Assembly (NCBI RefSeq): GCF_000316665.1
Contig: NC_019678.1
Span: forward strand, 1,302,001-1,366,000
Direction: 5' to 3'
Source: Rivularia sp. PCC 7116
Lineage (GTDB): Bacteria; Cyanobacteriota; Cyanobacteriia; Cyanobacteriales; Nostocaceae
DNA length: 64,000 nucleotides
The first letter of the stretch is position 1; each line of letters begins with the position of its first letter. Positions 57,549 to 64,000 of the stretch are shown piece by piece. The position numbers and the translations under genes are program-made. Under the pieces are notes generated by a model that had not been told where the DNA came from, searched no databases, and worked only from the letters and a program-made list of their open reading frames with translations.

Positions 57549-57757
57549 GAACCCGTTCGCCGAAGGTGTTCCCGAAAGGTAGGGAGGTTTCCTCCGTTGT
57601 AGTAAGTGAAGCAGCGCAGTCTTGGGGAGCCAGTCCGTTGCGGAGGTTCCCTCCGTTGTAGGAACTGGCGTGGTTTTCCCCATGTGAGCCGGAGGCTTTC
57701 TCGCAGAGTGCGACAGCTGTTAGCGCAGCGTGGGCGAAGCGCATACCCGAAGGGTGG
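57549..57757. repeat. Palindromic repeat block upstream of the Fd-GOGAT gene
   Basis: This G/C-rich block contains TCCCTCCGTTGTAG-type motifs twice. Positions 57612-57714 match positions 59501-59603, inside the Fd-GOGAT gene, at 101 of 103 bases in inverted orientation; weaker similarity continues to 57757 (ATACCCGAAGGGT). It lies 209 bp before the gene start. Confidence 0.92.
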
Positions 57758-57965
57758 CGCAAACCGCAGGGCGATACAAGGATTAACTAGCTCAATTCAG
57801 CATAAACACATAAAAAAATAACGGGATAAGTTTAGCACGGGTGTACAAAAAATCAACCCAGGAGTTAAAATCTTTCTCCCGGCATTTTGGTAACTCAGTT
57901 TTCGGGGGCGAGAAATTTGGCGAATAGTTTTTATCCAAAAAATTAGTGCTATCGGGGGACATTCT

Positions 57966-60900
57966 ATGAATAACAAGCAGATGAATCAAGGTAAAGACAT
58001 AGCATTTTCAGATACTTTTTTAGGGCAGAAGTGGTTAGTTGAAGAGAGAGACGCTTGCGGGGTGGGTTTCATTGCCCATCGCAAACAGCAAGAAAGTCAT
58101 GAAATCATGGCAAAAGGATTGGTTGCGTTAACCTGTTTGGAACACAGGGGTGGTTGTAGCGCAGATAAAGATTCTGGTGATGGTGCGGGAATATTAAGCG
58201 CCATTCCTTGGGAATTGTTGCAGCAAGATTGGAATGAAAGGGGTTTGGAAGCTGCGACGGATAAGAATATTGCTGTAGGGATGCTGTTTTTACCTCGTGA
58301 CGAACAAGCCGCTCATACTGCACGGGGTATTGTGGAACAGATTGCGCTTTCTGAGAATTTGAAGGTGTTGGGATGGCGCGTGGTTCCTGTAGATGAAAGC
58401 GTTTTAGGAGTGCAAGCTAAGGAAAATAAACCGCAAATCGAACAGATTTTTCTCCAGTCAGAAGATTTTAGTGGAGATGAGTTAGAAAGAAAACTTTATA
58501 TTACCCGTCGTCGGATTGTCAAAGCAATTCGTACTCATAATAGTGAGTGGATGGATGAATTTTACGTCTGCTCCCTATCAAGTCGGACAATTGTTTACAA
58601 GGGAATGGTTCGTTCGGCAGTTTTAGGAGATTTTTATCACGATTTAAACAATCCCGCTTATAAGAGCAGTTTTGTTGTTTACCATCGCCGTTTTAGTACC
58701 AATACAATGCCTAAATGGCCTTTAGCTCAACCGATGCGGCTGTTAGGTCACAATGGAGAAATTAACACGCTATTGGGCAATATCAACTGGATGAAAGCCA
58801 GACAAGCGAGTTTGAGTCATCCTGTTTGGAAACAACGTTTGGAAGAATTAAAGCCTTTTGTACGTATAGGAAACAGTGATTCTGCAACCTTAGATAACGT
58901 ATTTGAATTACAGGTGCGTTCGGGACGCAGTCCTTTGGAAGCATTAATGATAATGGTTCCGGAAGCTTATAGGAATCAACCGGCTTTAAGTAATTATCCC
59001 GAAATTGTAGACTTTTATGAATACTACAGCGGATTGCAAGAAGCTTGGGATGGTCCGGCGCTTTTAGTATTTAGCGATGGTAAGACAGTTGGTGCAACTT
59101 TAGACCGTAATGGATTGAGACCAGCCCGTTACTGCATAACATCGGATGACTACATTGTGGTTGCTTCTGAAGCTGGTGTGGTTGATTTCAGTGAAGAAAA
59201 TATCATTGAAAAAGGTCGGCTTGGTCCCGGAGAAATGATTGCCGTGGATTTACAAAACCACGAAATTCTCAAAAATTGGGAAATTAAGCAGCGAGCCGCT
59301 AAAGCCAATCCTTATGGGGAATGGCTACGACAACATCGGAAATCATTGAACAGTGAGCAGTTAACAGAAAATAATGGTAACGGTGCTAACGGTAACGGTG
59401 CTAATGGTAACGGTGCTAATGGTAACGGTGTAAACGGAAATGGACATTCAGCTACTAACAACCCTTCGGGTATCTCCTCCGGAGACGCTGCGCTAACGCA
59501 GTCGCACTCTGCGAGAAAGCCTCCGGCTCACATGGGGGAAACCACGCCAGTTCCTACAACGGAGGGAACCTCCGCAACGGACTGGCTCCCCAAGACCGCG
59601 CTGTCTCACCAACAACTAACAACTAACCCAATAGATAGAAAAGCTTTACTGCGGAATCAAATGGCTTTTGGTTACACCACAGAAGATGTGGAGATGATAA
59701 TTCAACCAATGGCAATTGATGCTAAAGAACCGACTTTTTGTATGGGTGATGATATCCCTCTAGCGGTACTTTCTGGAAAACCACATTTACTGTATGACTA
59801 TTTCAAACAGCGATTTGCCCAAGTAACAAATCCACCAATCGACCCCTTACGAGAAAAATTGGTGATGTCGTTGAAGGTGGAATTAGGTGCAAGAGGTAAT
59901 TTACTCGATCCCAAACCCGAATATGCTCGCCGTTTCAAGTTGGAATCGCCAGTATTAACTGAGGCTCAATTACAAGAGATACAAAAATCGGATTTTGGTA
60001 CGGTTGAATTATCAACAGTATTTCCCATTAGCAGCGGACGGGAAGGTTTAAAAGCTGCTGTGGAGTCTTTGCAAAAGCAAGCCGTGGAAGCAGTGCGTAA
60101 TGGTGCAAAGATTTTGGTATTGAGCGATAAAGTCTCTCAGAATTCCCAAGAGTGGCAAGAGTATGGGGCAATAGATGCAGAGAATACTTACATTCCGCCT
60201 TTATTGGCTGTGGGTGCAGTACATCACCATTTAATCGGTGAAGGATTGCGAATGAATGCTTCTTTGGTGGTTAATACTGCTCAATGTTGGAGCACCCATC
60301 ATTTCGCTTGTTTGATTGGTTTCGGTGCGGCTGCGGTTTGTCCCTATATGGCTTTGGAGACTTTGCGTAGCTGGTGGTCAGATCCCAAAACTCAGCAGTT
60401 TATGCAGCGCGGTAAAATCGCGGCTGTAAGTTTGGAGCAATCCCTAGCTAATTATGCCAAGGCTGTAGAAAATGGTTTGCTGAAAATCCTTTCTAAAATG
60501 GGAATTTCGCTGTTGACTAGTTACCAAGGAGCGCAAATTTTTGAAGCTATTGGTATTGGTAGAGATTTGTTAGATTTAGGATTTTACGGTACGACTTCTC
60601 GGATTGGTGGAATTAGCCTCGTAGAATTAGCCCAAGAAGTTTTATCCATACACTGCAAAGCCTTCCCCGAATTAAACGCCAAAAAGTTAGAAAATTTGGG
60701 TTTTGTTCAGTATCGTCGCGGTGGCGAATACCATATGAACAGCCCAGAAATGGCGAAAGCGCTGCACCAAGCTGTTGATGGTAAAAATTACGACCATTAC
60801 GAAGTTTATCAAAAGCATTTGCAAGGTAGACCAATTACCGCATTACGCGATTTACTTGACTTCCAAAGCGATAGAAAGCCGATTCCCATTCAAGAAGTAG

Positions 60901-62867
60901 AGCCAGTAAGCGAAATCGTCAAGCGCTTCTGTACGGGGGGAATGTCACTAGGAGCATTGTCACGAGAAGCACACGAAACCCTGGCGATTGCCATGAATAG
61001 GCTTGGCGGAAAGTCTAATTCAGGTGAAGGTGGTGAAGACCCCATACGTTTCAAAGCTTTAAATGATGTTAATGAAACGGGTCATTCAGCAACTTTACCT
61101 CATTTAAATGGTTTGCTTAACGGCGATACGGCTTCGAGTGCAATCAAGCAAGTTGCATCGGGACGCTTTGGTGTAACTCCACAGTACCTGATGAGCGCCA
61201 AGCAAATTGAAATTAAGATGGCTCAAGGTGCTAAACCCGGAGAAGGGGGACAGTTACCGGGTAAAAAAGTTAGCGAATATATTGCTAGCTTAAGACGTTC
61301 TAAGCCTGGAGTGACTTTAATTTCTCCACCACCACATCACGATATTTATTCGATTGAAGACTTGGCACAGTTAATTTTTGATTTACATCAAATTAACCCC
61401 AAAGCTCAAGTTTCGGTAAAACTGGTATCAGAAATTGGTATCGGAACTATTGCTGCGGGTGTAGCCAAAGCCAATGCCGATATTATCCAGATTTCCGGTC
61501 ATGATGGTGGTACGGGAGCATCACCTCTGAGTTCTATTAAACACGCCGGTTCTCCTTGGGAACTGGGTTTAAGCGAAGTACACCGAGTTTTGATGGAAAA
61601 TAGCCTGCGCGATCGAGTGATTCTGCGCGTAGATGGCGGTTTGAAGAGCGGCTGGGATGTTTTGATGGGAGCAATGATGGGAGCCGAAGAATTTGGTTTT
61701 GGCTCCATTGCCATGATTGCTGAAGGCTGTATTATGGCGCGGATATGTCATACAAATAACTGTCCCGTAGGTGTAGCTTCCCAGAAGGAAGAATTACGCA
61801 AGCGGTTCCCCGGAACTCCGGAAAAAGTGGTTAATTTCTTCTACTTTATTGCTGAAGAAGTACGCAGTTTGTTAGCAAAGTTTGGTTATCGAAGTCTCTC
61901 GGAAGTAATCGGACGTGCTGACTTAATGAAAATGCGCGAAGATGCACAATTAACCAAAACAAAAGCATTAAATCTTGATTGCTTGTTGAAATTACCCGAT
62001 ACCAGAGAAAATCGTAGCTGGTTGCAGCATGAAGTAGTTCACAGCAACGGTGCGGTTCTCGATGATGATTTATTAGCGGATGCTGAAATTCAAAATGCCA
62101 TTGACAGACATTCCCAAATAAATAAAACAGTAGCTGTGGTTAATACAGATAGAACCATAGGGGCACGCGTTGCTGGAGTTATTGCTTCTAAATATGGGGA
62201 TAACGGTTTCAAAGGACAAATTAACCTTACCTTTACTGGCAGTGTCGGACAAAGTTTTGGTGCTTTCAATCTCCCCCGAATGACTTTGACATTATTGGGA
62301 GAAGCCAACGATTACGTGGGTAAGGGAATGAACGGTGGAGAAATTGTCATTAAACCACCAAGCATTGCAACTTACGATCCATCTCAAAACGTGATAATTG
62401 GCAATACCTGCCTTTACGGTGCAACTGGTGGAATTTTATTTGCTACAGGTAAAGCTGGCGAGCGTTTTGCGGTACGTAACTCTAAAGGTACGGCTGTAAT
62501 TGAAGGAGCCGGGGATCATTGTTGCGAATACATGACTGGTGGTGTAATCGTAGTCTTGGGTGCAGTCGGACGTAACGTTGGTGCTGGAATGACTGGTGGA
62601 TTGGGATATTTTCTAGATGAAGATGGTAACTTCCCCGAACTAGTAAATCCAGAAATTGTAAATATTCAAAGAGTAGTTACAGACGCAGGAGAAAAGCAAC
62701 TCAAAGATTTGATAACCGCTCATTTGGAACGTACCCAATCGGCTAAAGCGAAAATGATTTTGGATAATTGGCAAGAGTTTTTAGCTAAATTCTGGCAGTT
62801 AGTACCTCCTTCTGAAGCTGCTTCTCCCCAAGCCGGTGCTCAACAAAAGCAATTGAGTAAGGTTTAG
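57966..62867 (+). CDS. glsF: Ferredoxin-dependent glutamate synthase (Fd-GOGAT) with repeat-derived linker
   Basis: This enzyme makes two glutamates from glutamine and 2-oxoglutarate with reduced ferredoxin, completing ammonia assimilation with glutamine synthetase. A 30-residue propeptide precedes the catalytic Cys31 (DACGVGF) of the glutaminase domain (about 31-430). Then come the central domain, the FMN-binding synthase domain (about 930-1330) with the 3Fe-4S cysteines in [15 protein letters not shown], and the C-terminal beta-helix. The [14 protein letters not shown] stretch matches the ferredoxin loop of Fd-type enzymes, and no gltD is adjacent. Residues about 462-558 are a linker translated from repeat DNA. 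Length 1633 aa, about 90 above usual. Confidence 0.93.
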   Translation: MNNKQMNQGKDIAFSDTFLGQKWLVEERDACGVGFIAHRKQQESHEIMAKGLVALTCLEHRGGCSADKDSGDGAGILSAIPWELLQQDWNERGLEAATDKNIAVGMLFLPRDEQAAHTARGIVEQIALSENLKVLGWRVVPVDESVLGVQAKENKPQIEQIFLQSEDFSGDELERKLYITRRRIVKAIRTHNSEWMDEFYVCSLSSRTIVYKGMVRSAVLGDFYHDLNNPAYKSSFVVYHRRFSTNTMPKWPLAQPMRLLGHNGEINTLLGNINWMKARQASLSHPVWKQRLEELKPFVRIGNSDSATLDNVFELQVRSGRSPLEALMIMVPEAYRNQPALSNYPEIVDFYEYYSGLQEAWDGPALLVFSDGKTVGATLDRNGLRPARYCITSDDYIVVASEAGVVDFSEENIIEKGRLGPGEMIAVDLQNHEILKNWEIKQRAAKANPYGEWLRQHRKSLNSEQLTENNGNGANGNGANGNGANGNGVNGNGHSATNNPSGISSGDAALTQSHSARKPPAHMGETTPVPTTEGTSATDWLPKTALSHQQLTTNPIDRKALLRNQMAFGYTTEDVEMIIQPMAIDAKEPTFCMGDDIPLAVLSGKPHLLYDYFKQRFAQVTNPPIDPLREKLVMSLKVELGARGNLLDPKPEYARRFKLESPVLTEAQLQEIQKSDFGTVELSTVFPISSGREGLKAAVESLQKQAVEAVRNGAKILVLSDKVSQNSQEWQEYGAIDAENTYIPPLLAVGAVHHHLIGEGLRMNASLVVNTAQCWSTHHFACLIGFGAAAVCPYMALETLRSWWSDPKTQQFMQRGKIAAVSLEQSLANYAKAVENGLLKILSKMGISLLTSYQGAQIFEAIGIGRDLLDLGFYGTTSRIGGISLVELAQEVLSIHCKAFPELNAKKLENLGFVQYRRGGEYHMNSPEMAKALHQAVDGKNYDHYEVYQKHLQGRPITALRDLLDFQSDRKPIPIQEVEPVSEIVKRFCTGGMSLGALSREAHETLAIAMNRLGGKSNSGEGGEDPIRFKALNDVNETGHSATLPHLNGLLNGDTASSAIKQVASGRFGVTPQYLMSAKQIEIKMAQGAKPGEGGQLPGKKVSEYIASLRRSKPGVTLISPPPHHDIYSIEDLAQLIFDLHQINPKAQVSVKLVSEIGIGTIAAGVAKANADIIQISGHDGGTGASPLSSIKHAGSPWELGLSEVHRVLMENSLRDRVILRVDGGLKSGWDVLMGAMMGAEEFGFGSIAMIAEGCIMARICHTNNCPVGVASQKEELRKRFPGTPEKVVNFFYFIAEEVRSLLAKFGYRSLSEVIGRADLMKMREDAQLTKTKALNLDCLLKLPDTRENRSWLQHEVVHSNGAVLDDDLLADAEIQNAIDRHSQINKTVAVVNTDRTIGARVAGVIASKYGDNGFKGQINLTFTGSVGQSFGAFNLPRMTLTLLGEANDYVGKGMNGGEIVIKPPSIATYDPSQNVIIGNTCLYGATGGILFATGKAGERFAVRNSKGTAVIEGAGDHCCEYMTGGVIVVLGAVGRNVGAGMTGGLGYFLDEDGNFPELVNPEIVNIQRVVTDAGEKQLKDLITAHLERTQSAKAKMILDNWQEFLAKFWQLVPPSEAASPQAGAQQKQLSKV
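59349..59437 (+). repeat. In-frame STRR fragment and 15-bp tandem repeat inside Fd-GOGAT
   Basis: AACAGTGAGCAGTTA (about 59349-59363) equals an STRR 15-mer at 3333-3347. Then 15-bp units GGTAACGGTGCTAAY repeat from 59376 (59376-59390, 59391-59405, 59406-59420 and a variant to 59435), encoding GNGAN steps. Confidence 0.9.
59461..59628 (+). repeat. In-frame palindromic repeat and STRR inside Fd-GOGAT
   Basis: 59461-59603 is an inverted copy of the upstream repeat 57612-57757 (101/103 identical over the core). It is read in frame as the stretch from NPSGISS to PKTALS. It is followed directly by CAACAACTAACAACTAAC (59610-59627), an STRR array like that at 2063-2110. The conserved enzyme sequence resumes at [19 protein letters not shown]. 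Confidence 0.92.
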
Positions 62868-62920
62868 TAGTTAGTGGTTAGTTGTTAGTTAATAACTAAT
62901 GGCTAATTACTAATTAATAT
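62868..62920. repeat. STRR-like array after the Fd-GOGAT gene
   Basis: TTAGTAG/TTAGTGG/TTAGTTG heptamers start 1 base after the stop codon. Confidence 0.75.
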
Positions 62921-62994
62921 TAAAGTTTATGGCGCGGATTCATTCTATGAATTCGCGCATTCTTTTTATGATGACTTATGTGATTTTTATTAAT

Positions 62995-63027
62995 AAGGGT
63001 ACGGCGAATATTGCCGTACCCTTTTAT
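62995..63027 (+). terminator. Rho-independent terminator of the Fd-GOGAT gene
   Basis: AAGGGTACGGC (62995-63005) and GCCGTACCCTT (63013-63023) form a perfect 11-bp stem with a 7-base loop, followed by TTATTTA. It lies between convergent genes and may work both ways. Confidence 0.85.
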
Positions 63028-63177
63028 TTATTAGCCATAAGTAGTTTTAAAGTATGCACATCTTGCGTTACTTGGCTCTATACCCGATTTTTTGCTGAAT
63101 ATCTAGAAAATCAATTAATAGGGATTATTTAGTTAAGCGCTGTTAAAAACTAAGCACTAAATACTAACAACAAATAA

Positions 63178-64000
63178 CTATTTAGTATTTTGCGCTGTAA
63201 CAGTCTTTTTCTGCTTTTCTTGATGCTCTAGTAATTCTGGAATCGTCACAAAACGATAACCTTTCTTTCTCAACTTACTTATCATTGCTGGTAAAGCAGC
63301 AACAGTATTTTTACGGGGACCACCACCATCATGCAACAGTACAATACCACCAGGAGTAGCTTGTCTAACAACTCTACTTACAAGAGTGGGAGGGGAAGGA
63401 AGAGCATAATCAATGGAATCAGCCGACCACATGACCACGGTATAATCTTTACTTTTTGCATAAGCAGCCAAACCATTATGCAACATTCCACCAGGCGGAC
63501 GAAATAGAGTAGTTTTAGTACCTGTGGTTTTATAAATTAGGTCTGCGGTACGGTCAATTTCTACTGCTGCGGCTTGTTTGTTGAAAAAATGGTACCAATG
63601 ATTCCAAGTGTGATTGCCGATAATATGACCTTCGGTTACTATTCGCTTGCCTAGATCGGGATAGTTTTGTAGTACTTGTCCGACAACAAAAAATGTAGCT
63701 TTGATATTATTTTTTTTCAATATATCTAATATCTGGGCAGTATAACTCGGCCAAGGTCCATCATCAAAGGTTAAAGCTATCAATTTATCATTTGCAGCAA
63801 GCTTGGCTTCTTTTATCGTTACACCACGAAAGCTTTTTGGCACGGTATGGAAGACACCTTTAGATATCGCTTCTCGTTCCCAAGTAGCAAGCATTGCACC
63901 TTGAAAATCTTTTATACGAGATAGCGAGACAGATGTGGCTTTGATATTTTCACTTTTTACTTGCTGCCTGCTAGTTGCATTACTAGCATCGCGATTGATT
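63178..64000 (-). CDS. Polysaccharide deacetylase (NodB homology domain), N-terminus beyond the window
   Basis: This enzyme should remove acetyl groups from peptidoglycan or another polysaccharide outside the membrane. NodB motifs are visible: TFDDGPWPS (catalytic and metal Asp), H-T-W-N-H metal histidines, RPPGG, and LLHDGGG. An ATG at 63894 could serve as start, but the frame stays open with plausible coding sequence (FQGAMLATWEREAISKG) to the right edge at 64000, so the gene is cut by the window and the signal peptide is not visible. The last codons and the stop lie in STRR-like DNA (63148-63180). Confidence 0.9.
   Translation of the reverse strand, partial: INRDASNATSRQQVKSENIKATSVSLSRIKDFQGAMLATWEREAISKGVFHTVPKSFRGVTIKEAKLAANDKLIALTFDDGPWPSYTAQILDILKKNNIKATFFVVGQVLQNYPDLGKRIVTEGHIIGNHTWNHWYHFFNKQAAAVEIDRTADLIYKTTGTKTTLFRPPGGMLHNGLAAYAKSKDYTVVMWSADSIDYALPSPPTLVSRVVRQATPGGIVLLHDGGGPRKNTVAALPAMISKLRKKGYRFVTIPELLEHQEKQKKTVTAQNTK

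Noticed and set aside
62929-63132. 67-codon plus-strand frame after the Fd-GOGAT gene
   Set aside because: It runs through the terminator hairpin and has no family resemblance.

Overview
The window looks like the chromosome of a filamentous, probably heterocyst-forming cyanobacterium (Nostocales; a Rivularia- or Calothrix-like genome is my best guess). The reasons are AT-rich DNA, many HIP1 octamers (GCGATCGC), heptameric STRR arrays between genes, and cyanobacterial signature genes: a helical carotenoid protein with its CTD homolog, ferredoxin-dependent glutamate synthase, Tab2/Atab2, DUF1997, DUF4330, RNase E with a C-terminal arginine-rich tail, and a str operon that ends in rpsJ. I saw no rRNA, tRNA, CRISPR array, prophage or intact insertion sequence.

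Layout. 0-4.3 kb: a divergent TPR-protein start, then a MacAB/DevBCA-like ABC exporter (adaptor, permease, ATPase) whose genes are separated by STRR arrays. 4.3-7.9 kb: HAD phosphatase and queG, then a split orange-carotenoid-protein pair (HCP plus CTDH) and a conserved hypothetical gene. 8.6-11.7 kb: a partner-switching signalling module (receiver/GAF/PP2C phosphatase plus RsbW-like kinase) and a NarL-type response regulator; a STAS protein at 37.6 kb could be its third component. 12.4-18.4 kb: WecG/TagA glycosyltransferase, FtsE, membrane and hypothetical proteins, a degenerate alpha/beta hydrolase, a REase-like protein and a RusA-type resolvase. 19-25 kb: a small gene broken by a MITE-like element, a large exported protein, DUF4330, an M48 protease, a metallophosphatase and DUF2470. 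25-30 kb: MFS transporter, Tab2, S-formylglutathione hydrolase and an HD-domain protein. 30.7-35.6 kb: an RND efflux adaptor and pump. 35.6-40.7 kb: small proteins, PrxQ, STAS and a B12-binding-type radical SAM protein. 41.1-46.2 kb: a candidate structured RNA leader followed by rne and rnhB, then DUF1997 and pheA. 46.6-53.4 kb: LON-domain protein, rpsJ, tuf, fusA, rpsG, rpsL and an A-type Fe-S protein. 53.8-64 kb: a cupin, a phosphodiester glycosidase, Fd-GOGAT and a partial NodB-type deacetylase.

Much of the window is housekeeping. The most unusual signals are repeat DNA inside genes and RNA structure. The Fd-GOGAT gene carries an in-frame linker of about 95 residues built from at least three different genomic repeats; one of them is present 101/103 identical, in inverted orientation, just upstream of the same gene. 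A 200-nt segment about 400 nt upstream of rne can fold into a pseudoknot and a multibranched domain with two mutually exclusive closing stems. A 75-bp inverted-repeat element flanked by a 5-bp direct repeat interrupts a small gene. All boundaries and structures were worked out by eye.
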